Origin: Nematostella vectensis
Lineage: Eukaryota > Cnidaria > Anthozoa > Actiniaria > Edwardsiidae
Assembly: GCF_932526225.1 (NCBI RefSeq)
Contig: NC_064043.1
Location: 558,001-622,000 of the forward strand
Direction: 5' to 3'
DNA length: 64,000 nucleotides
Position 1 is the first letter of the stretch. The number at the start of each line of letters is the position of its first letter. This document shows positions 50,739 through 63,533 of this stretch, in pieces. A program made the translations under genes and the position numbers. The notes below the pieces were generated by a model. The model was not told the origin of the DNA, did no database searches, and was given only the letters and a program-made list of their open reading frames with translations.

Positions 50739-52742
50739 TTACAAACTTATTCAATAATAGGTAACAACTGCAATATTGTATGAAGAGAGTGCCCCTCTCT
50801 TCCCCCTGCTATTGTTGAAATTATGCTCAATAAACTTTTACCTCTTCCCTCTCCACCAGTTAAGCATTCTATGTATGCTTCCCTGTACAAAATTCGCCAC
50901 TTCAAATAGAACATTAAAGTTCACATACTTGTTTACTTCCTCAAACTATTTGCTTTGTGTTTTTTTGTTAACTTCCTAGGAACAAATTGAATACATATAA
51001 TCAATAAATCTAGCAAGCTTATTTTGCAAACTCACTTTTTTTATTATTTTTGCGCAAAACCTATCAGGATAAAGGGGGTCCAGCACAAAGAAAAAACAAC
51101 GAATTATAAAAAAAAAGCCCATTGGCCTGGGATCGAACCCGGTCTGAAGAACAAAATGGAAACCATACATACGGATTACCCAATCGGTATGGCAGCACAA
51201 GGCTTTTACGTAAGGCTGTAAAGAACCCGAAGGCCCCAAGCACCGATATTTCCGAGCGAATATGCTGTACAACACTCTTGCAAGGTTATCCCAACCCGCG
51301 CATTAATGGGGAGGACAATAACCAGGATCCCAGGCCTGTAATACGGTTACGCCACGCACAGCTCGCCGAGATTGTGGATGACAACAAATAGAGGTCTATT
51401 TGGGCGTCTTGGGTCCCTTGGGGACTCGCCATGCGCACGGGCGAATCTCTTTTATTGTGTACATGACATCAAATTAGCGAAGAAAAAAGACGCTGTTTTG
51501 GTATCATGTGAAAAGCATAAAATAAATAGAAATAAAGACGTAAGGGGGGAGAATATTGACATATTCATATTAGAATATTGACAAAATCCGCAATATTGTC
51601 TACGCTGACTAAGTAAAGCTGTACTTGACTTTAAAGGGGCAGCAGCATAGTACTGCGCATGTCTGGAGTCAGTGATTATTGTAGGCTTTTAAGTGTCTAC
51701 AAACAGTTGAACTTTTTAAAAGCTGTCAATACTTTATTAAATATTATGCAATATTATATTGAAAACTATGTTAATTGACAGATTGTGGTCATTTTTTTGT
51801 TTTTTTAAAGTCTCCCACATGTACCAAAACCTCATAAGTCAGTATTAGAATTTCACTGAAGTTCATTGTGTCAGGGCTCTAGAGCTATTGCAAATCTCTT
51901 AAACATGACACTCCCCCTTTTAAGGAAAGTAAAAAAAATCAAAATTGTTGGTGGGGGTCTCTGTTGTGTTTGTTTTCTTTTTAGTTTTGTTCTATTATTA
52001 TTATTATTATTTTCTTTTTTAGAGGGGGAGGGGAATTCAGCTAAAAATAGCCAAGGGTCAATTCAAGCAACTAGTACAAAAGATGTTTTTTTGCAGTCCT
52101 TTATTCAGTATATTCAAGGTTATCATGCAGTTCTGTTGTTTGACTGCACATATATATTTTTTCTTTCTTTTCATTACAAGTTCTATATTTGTAAGTGGTG
52201 ACCATAGCTATGATTACTATTATTAATAATATTTTTTTACCTACTAACAGAAAACAACTTGACTGCAAAACACTTACTGTAGGGCACTCGATATTAGGCA
52301 TTACTTTCATGTGGATGTAAGGTTGAAATGTCAAAACCTTCATTAACCCGTGAACTACGCTTTAGCGTATTACACTTTGTTGTGATCTGATTCTATTGTT
52401 CTTTTTTTGTGTTTTACTAACTATTACCGTTTAACTATCACACTTTGTTTCACGGTTTAATGAAAACAACTCTAATTACTTACAGTAGTTCTTTTTTAAT
52501 ATTATCATTTACTTGTATAATTTAGATGAGCAATACATATTTCTTTATGGCTTTGTAGACCTCATCTCGTTCCTCATAAATAACAAACAAAATGAAGTTT
52601 GTTCTTATTTTGGTGCAAAGGAATCTACAGTAGTTTTCTAATCAGATAAATGTTTTTCTTTTAACACTCACCTGTTATTTCAACAGACTTACTTGAGTTT
52701 GCTTGTCTCAGAAATAGACCTTGCTTAATAAACAAATATATC
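50739..52742. repeat. S2000 unit 9 (type C)
   Basis: B-box at 51129. Marks shared with unit 12: ACAAAATGGAAACC, TTTTACGTAAGG, GATGACAACAAATAG and GGGCGAATCTC. The two differ at CACCGATATT (here) against CACCCATATT. Confidence 0.9.
52343..52460. mobile_element. piggyBac-type MITE, unit 9
   Basis: Left end intact, right TTCACGGT; one extra T in an internal T run makes 118 bp. Confidence 0.5.
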
Positions 52743-53972
52743 TTACAAACTTATTTAATAATAGGTAACAACTGCAATATTGTATGAAGAGAGTGCCCCT
52801 CCCTTCCCCCTGCTATTGTTGACATTATGCTCAATAAACTGTTACCTCTTCCCTCTCCACCAGTTAAGCATTCTATGTATGCTTCCCTGTACAAAATGCG
52901 CCCCTTCAAATAGAACATTAAAGTTCACATACTTGTTTACTTCCTCAAACTCTTTGCTTTGTGTTTTTTGTTAACTTCCTAGGAACAAATTGAATACATA
53001 TAATCAAGCTTATTTTGCAAACTCACTTTTTTTTATTATTTTTGCGCAAAACCAATCAGGATTAGGGGGGTCAAGCACAAAGAAAGAAAACGAATAAAAA
53101 AAAAGCCCATTGGCCTGGGATCGAACCCGGTCTGAAGAACAAAACGGAAACCATACATACGGATTACCCAATCGGTATGGCAGCACAAGGCTTTTACGGA
53201 AGGCTGTAAAGAACCCAAAGGCCCCAAGCACCCATATTTCCAAACGAATATGCTGTACAACACTCTTGCAAGGTTATCCCAACCCGCGCATTAATGGGGA
53301 GGACAATAACCAGGATCCCAGGCCTGTAATACGGTTACGCCACGCACAGCTCGCCGAGATTGTGGATGACAAAAAATAGAGGTCTATTTGGGCGTCTTGG
53401 GTCCCTTGGGGACTCGCCATGCGCACGGGCGCATCTCTTTTATTGTGTACATGACATCAAATTAGCGAAGAAAAAAGACGCTGTTTTGGTATCATGTGAA
53501 AAGCATAAAATAAATAGAAATAAAGACGTAAGGGGGGAGAATATTGACATATTCATATTAGAATATTGACAAAATCCGCAATATTGTCTACGCTGACTAA
53601 GTAAAGCTGTATTTTACTTTAAAGGGGCAGCAGCATAGTACTGCGCATGTCTGGAGTCAGTGTTTATTGTAGGCTTTTAAGTGTCTACAAACAGTTGAAC
53701 TTTTTAAAAGCTGTCAATACCTTATTAAATAATATGCAATATTATATTGAAAACTATGTTAATGGACAGTTTGTGGTCATTTTTTTTGTTTTGTTTAAAG
53801 TCTGCCACATGTACCAAAAGCTCATAAGTCAGTATTAGAATTTCACTGAAGTTCACTGTGTCAGGGCTCTAGAGGTATTGCAAATCTCTTAACCATGACA
53901 CTCCCCTTTAAAAGGAAAGTAAAAAAATCAAAATTGTTGGTGGGGGTGTTTGTTTTCTTTTTAGTTTTGTTC

Positions 53973-54006
<34 letters not shown>

Positions 54007-54740
54007 TTCTTTTTTAGAGGGGGAGGGGAATTCAGCTAAAAATAGCCAAGGGTCAATTCAAGCAACTAGTACAAAAGATGTTTTTTTGCAGTCCTTTAAT
54101 CAATATATTCAAGGTCATCATGCAATTCTGTTGTTTTACTGCATATATATATATATTTTTTCTTTCTTTTCATTACAAGTTCTATATGTGTAAGTGGTGA
54201 CCATAGCTATGATTACTATTATTTAGAATATTTTTTTACCTACTAACAGAAAACAACTTGACTGCAAAACACTTACTGTAGGGCACTCGATATTAGGCAT
54301 TACTTTCATGTGGATGTAAGGTTGAAATGTCAAAACCTTCATTAACCCTTGAACTACGCTTTAGCGTATTACACTTTGTTGTGATCTGATTCTATTGTTC
54401 TTTTTTGTGTTTTACTAACTATTACAGTTTAACTATCACACTTTGTTTCACGGTTTAATGAAAACAACTCTAATTACTTACAGTAGTTCTTTTTTAATAT
54501 TATCATTTACTTGTATAATTTAGATGAGCAATACATATTTCTTTATGGCTTTGTAGAGCTCATCTCGTTCCTCATAAATAACAAACAAAATGAAGTTTGT
54601 TCTTAATTTGGTGCAAAGGAATCTACAGTAGTTTTCTAATCAGATAAATGTTTTTCTTTTAACACTCACCTGTTATTTCAACAGCCTTACTTGAGTTTGC
54701 TTGTCTCAGAAATAGACCTTGCTTAATAAACAAATATATC
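52743..54740. repeat. S2000 unit 10 (type A)
   Basis: B-box at 53117. Shares the private TTTCCAAACGAATATG with unit 13. ATT run at 53973-54007, nine bases longer than in unit 13. Confidence 0.9.
54342..54458. mobile_element. piggyBac-type MITE, unit 10
   Basis: Both ends altered as in unit 7; private ATTACAGTTTAAC near the right end, shared with unit 13. Confidence 0.5.
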
Positions 54741-56729
54741 TTACAAACTTATTTAATAATAGGTAACAACTGTAATACTGTATGAAGAGAGTGCCCCTCC
54801 CTTCCCCCTGCTATTGTTGACATTATGCTCAATAAACTGTTACCTCTTCCCTCTCCACCAGTTAAGCATTCTATGTATGCTTCCCTGTACAAAATGCGCC
54901 CCTTCAAATAGAACATTAAAGTTCACATACTTGTTTACTTCCTCAAACTCTTTGCTTTGTGTTTTTTGTTAACTTCCTAGGAACAAATTGAATACATATA
55001 ATCAAGCTTATTTTGCAAACTCACTTTTTTTTATTATTTTTGCGCAAAACCAATCAGGATTAGGGGGGTCCAGCACAAAGAAAGAAAACGAATAAAAAAA
55101 AGCCCATTGGCCTGGGATCGAACCCGGTCTGAAGAACAAAACGGAAACCATACATACGGATTACCCAATCGGTATGGCAGCACAAGGCTTTTACTGAAGG
55201 CTGTAAAGAACCCAAAGGCCCCAAGCACCGATATTTCCGAGCAAATATGCTGTACAACACTCTTGCAAGGTTATCCCAACCCGCGCATTAATGGGGAGGA
55301 CAATAACCAGGATCCCAGGCCTGTAATACGGTTACGCCACGCACAGCTCGCCGAGATTGTGGATGACAAAAAATAGAGGTCTATTTGGGCGTCTTGGGTC
55401 CCTTGGGGATTCGCCATGCGCACGGGCGCATCTCTTTTATTGTGTACATGACATCAAATTAGCGAAGAAAAAAGACGCTGTTTTGGTATCATGTAAAAAG
55501 CATAAAATAAATAGAAATAAAGACGTAAGGGGGGAGAATATTGACATATTCATATTAGAATATTGACAAAATCCGCAATATTGTCTACGCTGACTAAGTA
55601 AAGCTGTATTTTACTTAAAAGGAGCAGCAGCATAGTACTGCGCATGTCTGGAGTCAGTGTTTATTTTAGGTTTTTAAGTGTCTACAAACAGTAGAACTTT
55701 TTAAAAGCTGTGAATACCTTATTAAATAATATGCAATATTATATTGAAAACTATGTTAATTGACAGTTTGTGGTAATTTTTTTTGTTTTGTTTATAGTCT
55801 TCCACATGTACCAAAAGCTCATAAGTCAGTATTAGAATTTCACTGAAGTTCAGTGTGTCAGGGCTCTAGAGCTATTTCAAATCTCTTAACCATGACACTC
55901 CCCTTTTAAAGGAAAGTAAAAAAAAATCAAAATTGTTGGTGGAGGTCTCTGTTGTGTTTGTTTTCTTTTTAGTTTTGTTCTATTATTATTATTTTCTTTT
56001 TTGGAGGGGGAGGGGAATTCAGCTAAAAATAGCCAAGGGTCAATTCAAGCAACTAGTACAAAAGATGTCTTTTGCAGTCCTTTATTCAATATATTCAAGA
56101 TTATCATTCAATTCTGTTGTTTGACTGCATATATATATATATATTTTCTTTCTTTTCATTACCAGTTCTATATGTGTAAGTGGTGACCATAGCTATGATT
56201 ACTATTATTTAGAATAATATTTTACCTACTAACAGAAAACAACTTGATTGCAAAACACTTACTGTAGGGCACTCGATATTAGGCATTACTTCCATGTGGA
56301 AGTAAGGTTGAAATGTCAAAACCTTCATTAACCCGTGAACTACGCTTTAGCGTATTACACTTTGTTGTGATCTGATTCTATTGTTCTTTTTTGTGTTTTA
56401 CTAACTATTACCGTTTAACTATCACACTTTGTTTCACGGGTTAATGAAAACCACTCTAATTACTTACAGTAATTCTTTTTTAATATTATTATTTACTTGT
56501 ATAATTTAGATGAGCAATACATATTTCTTCTTGGCCTTGTAGAGCTCATCTCGTTCCTCATAAATAACAAACAAAATGAAGTTTGTTCTTATTTGGTGCA
56601 AAGGAATCTACATTAGTTTTCTAATCAGATAATTGTTTTTTTTTTTTTAAACACTCACCTGTTATTTCAACAGCCTTACTTGAGTTTGCTTGTCTCAGAA
56701 ATAGACCTTGCTTAATAAACAAATATATC
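54741..56729. repeat. S2000 unit 11 (type B, carries the duplication joint)
   Basis: B-box at 55114. Up to ~55,218 this unit matches unit 14 (TTTTACTGAAGG, CCCAAAGG); after ~55,212 it matches unit 8 (GAGCAAATATG). The switch marks the joint of a 5,991-bp tandem duplication. Confidence 0.9.
56328..56444. mobile_element. piggyBac-type MITE, unit 11
   Basis: Perfect ends, copy of the unit 8 element at an offset of 5,991 bp. Confidence 0.55.
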
Positions 56730-58733
56730 TTACAAACTTATTCAATAATAGGTAACAACTGCAATATTGTATGAAGAGAGTGCCCCTCTCTTCCCCCTGC
56801 TATTGTTGAAATTATGCTCAATAAACTTTTACCTCTTCCCTCTCCACCAGTTAAGCATTCTATGTATGCTTCCCTGTACAAAATTCGCCACTTCAAATAG
56901 AACATTAAAGTTCACATACTTGTTTACTTCCTCAAACTATTTGCTTTGTGTTTTTTTGTTAACTTCCTAGGAACAAATTGAATACATATAATCAATAAAT
57001 CTAGCAAGCTTATTTTGCAAACTCACTTTTTTTATTATTTTTGCGCAAAACCTATCAGGATAAAGGGGGTCCAGCACAAAGAAAAAACAACGAATTATAA
57101 AAAAAAAGCCCATTGGCCTGGGATCGAACCCGGTCTGAAGAACAAAATGGAAACCATACATACGGATTACCCAATCGGTATGGCAGCACAAGGCTTTTAC
57201 GTAAGGCTGTAAAGAACCCGAAGGCCCCAAGCACCCATATTTCCGAGCGAATATGCTGTACAACACTCTTGCAAGGTTATCCCAACCCGCGCATTAATGG
57301 GGAGGACAATAACCAGGATCCCAGGCCTGTAATACGGTTACGCCACGCACAGCTCGCCGAGATTGTGGATGACAACAAATAGAGGTCTATTTGGGCGTCT
57401 TGGGTCCCTTGGGGACTCGCCATGCGCACGGGCGAATCTCTTTTATTGTGTACATGACATCAAATTAGCGAAGAAAAAAGACGCTGTTTTGGTATCATGT
57501 GAAAAGCATAAAATAAATAGAAATAAAGACGTAAGGGGGGAGAATATTGACATATTCATATTAGAATATTGACAAAATCCGCAATATTGTCTACGCTGAC
57601 TAAGTAAAGCTGTACTTGACTTTAAAGGGGCAGCAGCATAGTACTGCGCATGTCTGGAGTCAGTGATTATTGTAGGCTTTTAAGTGTCTACAAACAGTTG
57701 AACTTTTTAAAAGCTGTCAATACTTTATTAAATATTATGCAATATTATATTGAAAACTATGTTAATTGACAGATTGTGGTCATTTTTTTGTTTTTTTAAA
57801 GTCTCCCACATGTACCAAAACCTCATAAGTCAGTATTAGAATTTCACTGAAGTTCATTGTGTCAGGGCTCTAGAGCTATTGCAAATCTCTTAAACATGAC
57901 ACTCCCCCTTTTAAGGAAAGTAAAAAAAATCAAAATTGTTGGTGGGGGTCTCTGTTGTGTTTGTTTTCTTTTTAGTTTTGTTCTATTATTATTATTATTA
58001 TTTTCTTTTTTAGAGGGGGAGGGGAATTCAGCTAAAAATAGCCAAGGGTCAATTCAAGCAACTAGTACAAAAGATGTTTTTTTGCAGTCCTTTATTCAGT
58101 ATATTCAAGGTTATCATGCAGTTCTGTTGTTTGACTGCACATATATATTTTTTCTTTCTTTTCATTACAAGTTCTATATTTGTAAGTGGTGACCATAGCT
58201 ATGATTACTATTATTAATAATATTTTTTTACCTACTAACAGAAAACAACTTGACTGCAAAACACTTACTGTAGGGCACTCGATATTAGGCATTACTTTCA
58301 TGTGGATGTAAGGTTGAAATGTCAAAACCTTCATTAACCCGTGAACTACGCTTTAGCGTATTACACTTTGTTGTGATCTGATTCTATTGTTCTTTTTTTG
58401 TGTTTTACTAACTATTACCGTTTAACTATCACACTTTGTTTCACGGTTTAATGAAAACAACTCTAATTACTTACAGTAGTTCTTTTTTAATATTATCATT
58501 TACTTGTATAATTTAGATGAGCAATACATATTTCTTTATGGCTTTGTAGACCTCATCTCGTTCCTCATAAATAACAAACAAAATGAAGTTTGTTCTTATT
58601 TTGGTGCAAAGGAATCTACAGTAGTTTTCTAATCAGATAAATGTTTTTCTTTTAACACTCACCTGTTATTTCAACAGACTTACTTGAGTTTGCTTGTCTC
58701 AGAAATAGACCTTGCTTAATAAACAAATATATC
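56730..58733. repeat. S2000 unit 12 (type C)
   Basis: Near-identical to unit 9 at an offset of 5,991 bp. B-box at 57120. Confidence 0.9.
58334..58451. mobile_element. piggyBac-type MITE, unit 12
   Basis: Copy of the unit 9 element, with the same extra T and altered right end. Confidence 0.5.
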
Positions 58734-60722
58734 TTACAAACTTATTTAATAATAGGTAACAACTGCAATATTGTATGAAGAGAGTGCCCCTCCCTTCCCC
58801 CTGCTATTGTTGACATTATGCTCAATAAACTGTTACCTCTTCCCTCTCCACCAGTTAAGCATTCTATGTATGCTTCCCTGTACAAAATGCGCCCCTTCAA
58901 ATAGAACATTAAAGTTCACATACTTGTTTACTTCCTCAAACTCTTTGCTTTGTGTTTTTTGTTAACTTCCTAGGAACAAATTGAATACATATAATCAAGC
59001 TTATTTTGCAAACTCACTTTTTTTTATTATTTTTGCGCAAAACCAATCAGGATTAGGGGGGTCAAGCACAAAGAAAGAAAACGAATAAAAAAAAAGCCCA
59101 TTGGCCTGGGATCGAACCCGGTCTGAAGAACAAAACGGAAACCATACATACGGATTACCCAATCGGTATGGCAGCACAAGGCTTTTACGGAAGGCTGTAA
59201 AGAACCCAAAGGCCCCAAGCACCCATATTTCCAAACGAATATGCTGTACAACACTCTTGCAAGGTTATCCCAACCCGCGCATTAATGGGGAGGACAATAA
59301 CCAGGATCCCAGGCCTGTAATACGGTTACGCCACGCACAGCTCGCCGAGATTGTGGATGACAAAAAATAGAGGTCTATTTGGGCGTCTTGGGTCCCTTGG
59401 GGACTCGCCATGCGCACGGGCGCATCTCTTTTATTGTGTACATGACATCAAATTAGCGAAGAAAAAAGACGCTGTTTTGGTATCATGTGAAAAGCATAAA
59501 ATAAATAGAAATAAAGACGTAAGGGGGGAGAATATTGACATATTCATATTAGAATATTGACAAAATCCGCAATATTGTCTACGCTGACTAAGTAAAGCTG
59601 TATTTTACTTTAAAGGGGCAGCAGCATAGTACTGCGCATGTCTGGAGTCAGTGTTTATTGTAGGCTTTTAAGTGTCTACAAACAGTTGAACTTTTTAAAA
59701 GCTGTCAATACCTTATTAAATAATATGCAATATTATATTGAAAACTATGTTAATGGACAGTTTGTGGTCATTTTTTTTGTTTTGTTTAAAGTCTGCCACA
59801 TGTACCAAAAGCTCATAAGTCAGTATTAGAATTTCACTGAAGTTCACTGTGTCAGGGCTCTAGAGGTATTGCAAATCTCTTAACCATGACACTCCCCTTT
59901 AAAAGGAAAGTAAAAAAATCAAAATTGTTGGTGGGGGTGTTTGTTTTCTTTTTAGTTTTGTTCTATTATTATTATTATTATTATTATTTTCTTTTTTAGA
60001 GGGGGAGGGGAATTCAGCTAAAAATAGCCAAGGGTCAATTCAAGCAACTAGTACAAAAGATGTTTTTTTGCAGTCCTTTAATCAATATATTCAAGGTCAT
60101 CATGCAATTCTGTTGTTTTACTGCATATATATATATATTTTTTCTTTCTTTTCATTACAAGTTCTATATGTGTAAGTGGTGACCATAGCTATGATTACTA
60201 TTATTTAGAATATTTTTTTACCTACTAACAGAAAACAACTTGACTGCAAAACACTTACTGTAGGGCACTCGATATTAGGCATTACTTTCATGTGGATGTA
60301 AGGTTGAAATGTCAAAACCTTCATTAACCCTTGAACTACGCTTTAGCGTATTACACTTTGTTGTGATCTGATTCTATTGTTCTTTTTTGTGTTTTACTAA
60401 CTATTACAGTTTAACTATCACACTTTGTTTCACGGTTTAATGAAAACAACTCTAATTACTTACAGTAGTTCTTTTTTAATATTATCATTTACTTGTATAA
60501 TTTAGATGAGCAATACATATTTCTTTATGGCTTTGTAGAGCTCATCTCGTTCCTCATAAATAACAAACAAAATGAAGTTTGTTCTTAATTTGGTGCAAAG
60601 GAATCTACAGTAGTTTTCTAATCAGATAAATGTTTTTCTTTTAACACTCACCTGTTATTTCAACAGCCTTACTTGAGTTTGCTTGTCTCAGAAATAGACC
60701 TTGCTTAATAAACAAATATATC
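58734..60722. repeat. S2000 unit 13 (type A)
   Basis: Near-identical to unit 10 at an offset of 5,991 bp, except for an ATT run nine bases shorter, after which the offset is 5,982. B-box at 59108. Confidence 0.9.
60324..60440. mobile_element. piggyBac-type MITE, unit 13
   Basis: Copy of the unit 10 element, with both ends altered and the ATTACAG mark. Confidence 0.5.
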
Positions 60723-62714
60723 TTACAAACTTATTTAATAATAGGTAACAACTGTAATACTGTATGAAGAGAGTGCCCCTCCCTTCCCCCTGCTATTGTT
60801 GACATTATGCTCAATAAACTGTTACCTCTTCCCTCTCCACCAGTTAAGCATTCTATGTATGCTTCCCTGTACAAAATGCGCCCCTTCAAATAGAACATTA
60901 AAGTTCACATACTTGTTTACTTCCTCAAACTCTTTGCTTTGTGTTTTTTGTTAACTTCCTAGGAACAAATTGAATACATATAATCAAGCTTATTTTGCAA
61001 ACTCACTTTTTTTTATTATTTTTGCGCAAAACCAATCAGGATTAGGGGGGTCCAGCACAAAGAAAGAAAACGAATAAAAAAAAGCCCATTGGCCTGGGAT
61101 CGAACCCGGTCTGAAGAACAAAACGGAAACCATACATACGGATTACCCAATCGGTATGGCAGCACAAGGCTTTTACTGAAGGCTGTAAAGAACCCAAAGG
61201 CCCCAAGCACCCATATTTCCGAGCGAATATGCTGTACAACACTCTTGCAAGGTTATCCCAACCCGCGCATTAATGGGTAGGACAATAACCAGGATCCCAG
61301 GCCTGTAATACGGTTACGCCACGCACAGCTCGCCGAGATTGTGGATGACAAAAAATAGAGGTCTATTTGGGCGTCTTGGGTCCCTTGGGGACTCGCCATG
61401 CGCACGGGCGCATCTCTTTTATTGTGTACATGACATCAAATTAGCGAAGAAAAAAGACGCTGTTTTGGTATCATGTGAAAAGCATAAAATAAATAGAAAT
61501 AAAGACGTAAGGGGGGAGAATATTGACATATTCATATTAGAATATTGACAAAATCCGCAATATTGTCTACGCTGACTAAGTAAAGCTGTATTTTACTTTA
61601 AAGGGGCAGCAGCATAGTACTGCGCATGTCTGGAGTCAGTGTTTATTGTAGGCTTTTAAGTGTCTACAAACAGTTGAACTTTTTAAAAGCTGTCAATACC
61701 TTATTAAGTAATATGCAATATTATATTGAAAACTATGTTAATGGACAGTTTGTGGTCATTTTTTTGGTTTTGTTTAAAGTCTGCCACATGTACCAAAAGC
61801 TCATAAGTCAGTATTAGAATTTCACTGAAGTTCACTGTGTCAGGGCTCTAGAGGTATTGCAAATCTCTTAACCATGACACTCCCCTTTAAAAGGAAAGTA
61901 AAAAAAGTCAAAATTGTTGGTGGGGGTGTTTGTTTTCTTTTTAGTTTTGTTCTATTATTATTATTATTATTATTATTATTTTCTTTTTTAGAGGGGGAGG
62001 GGAATTCAGCTAAAAATAGCCAAGGGTCAATTCAAGCAACTAGTACAAAAGATGTTTTTTTGCAGTCCTTTAATCAATATATTCAAGGTCATCATGCAAT
62101 TCTGTTGTTTTACTGCATATATATATATATATTTTCTTTTTTTTCATTACAAGTTCTATATGTGTAAGTGGTGACCATAGCTATGATTACTATTATTTAG
62201 AATATTTTTTTACCTACTAACAGAAAACAACTTGACTGCAAAACACTTACTGTAGGGCACTTGATATTAGGCATTACTTTCATGTGGATGTAAGGTTGAA
62301 ATGTCAAAACCTTCATTAACCCTTGAACTACGCTTTAGCGTATTACACTTTGTTGTGATCTGATTCTATTGTTCTTTTTTGTGTTTTACTAACTATTACC
62401 GTTTAACTATCACACTTTGTTTCACGGTTTAATGAAAGCAACTCTAATTACTTACAGTAGTTCTTTTTTAATATTATCATTTACTTGTATAATTTAGATG
62501 AGCAATACATATTTCTTTATGGCTTTGTAGAGCTCATCTCGTTCCTCATAAATAACAAACAAAATGAAGTTTGTTCTTAATTTGGTGCAAAGGAATCTAC
62601 AGTAGTTTTCTAATCAGATAAATGTTTTTCTTTTAACACTCACCTGTTATTTCAACAGCCTTACTTGAGTTTGCTTGTCTCAGAAATAGACCTTGCTTAA
62701 TAAACAAATATATC
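60723..62714. repeat. S2000 unit 14 (B then A mosaic)
   Basis: The first ~490 bp match unit 11; from ~61,210 the unit resembles type A, especially unit 7. B-box at 61096. A private GGGTAGGACAA replaces GGGGAGGACAA at ~61,275 and closes the plus-strand open frame early. Confidence 0.9.
62316..62432. mobile_element. piggyBac-type MITE, unit 14
   Basis: Both ends altered as in unit 7; private AATGAAAGCAAC directly outside the right end. Last copy in the window, because unit 15 has lost this region. Confidence 0.5.
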
Positions 62715-63533
62715 TTACAAACTTATTTAATAATAGGTAACAACTGTAATACTGTATGAAGAGAGTGCCCCTCCCTTCCCCCTGCTATTGTTGACATTAT
62801 GCTCAATAAACTGTTACCTCTTCCCTCTCCACCAGTTAAGCATTCTATGTATGCTTCCCTGTACAAAATGCGCCCCTTCAAATAGAACATTAAAGTTCAC
62901 ATACTTGTTTACTTCCTCAAACTCTTTGCTTTGTGTTTTTTGTTAACTTCCTAGGAACAAATTGAATACATATAATCAAGCTTATTTTGCAAACTCACTT
63001 TTTTTTATTATTTTTGCGCAAAACCAATCAGGATTAGGGGGGTCAAGCACAAAGAAAAAAAAAAAACGAATTAAAAAAAAGCCCAATGGCCTGGGATCGA
63101 ACCCGGTCTGAAGCACAAAACGGAAACCATACATACGGATTACCCAATCGGTATGGCAGCACAAGGCTTTTTCGGAAGGCTGTAAAGAACCCGAAGGCCC
63201 CAAGCACCGATATTTCCGAGCGAATATGCTGTACAACATTCTTGCAAGGTTATCCCAACCCGCGCATTAATGGGGAGGACAATAACCAGGATCCCAGGCC
63301 TGTAATACGGTTACGCCACGCACAGCTCGCCGAGATTGTGGCTTTGTAGAGCTCATCTCGTTCCTCATAAATAACAAACAAAATGAAGTTTGTTCTTAAT
63401 TTGGTGCAAAGGAATCTACAGTAGTTTTCTAATCAGATAAATGTTTTTCTTTTAACACTCACCTGTTATTTCAACAGCCTTACTTGAGTTTGCTTGTCTC
63501 AGAAATAGACCTTGCTTAATAAACAAATATATC
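62715..63533. repeat. S2000 unit 15, internal deletion (819 bp)
   Basis: At ~63,341 GAGATTGTGG joins CTTTGTAGAGC, which normally follows TTTATGG in the unit tail. About 1.2 kb is lost: half of the GC-richer module, both microsatellites and the inverted-repeat element. The two parental sites share TGG at the joint. B-box at 63093 retained. The marks GAAGCACAAAACGG and TTTTTTCGG are shared with the next unit. Confidence 0.9.

Larger units (their letters stand above)
49220..55214. repeat. Three-monomer higher-order repeat, copy 1 (5,991 bp)
   Basis: Unit starts 50739 and 52743 reappear at 56730 and 58734, and the B-boxes 51129 and 53117 at 57120 and 59108, all exactly 5,991 bp apart with private substitutions shared. 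Left limit set where units 8 and 11 become identical (~49,220). Confidence 0.9.
55215..61210. repeat. Three-monomer higher-order repeat, copy 2
   Basis: Directly abuts copy 1. It is slightly shorter because of the ATT run near 59,965. The right limit is where unit 14 stops matching unit 11 (CACC followed by C, not G, at ~61,210). Confidence 0.88.

Noticed and set aside
48740-51000. Open frames of 63-111 codons in S2000 with runs of Leu/Phe that resemble membrane segments
   Set aside because: The hydrophobic runs are translations of the ATT microsatellite and T-rich tracts; reading frame changes with microsatellite length from unit to unit.
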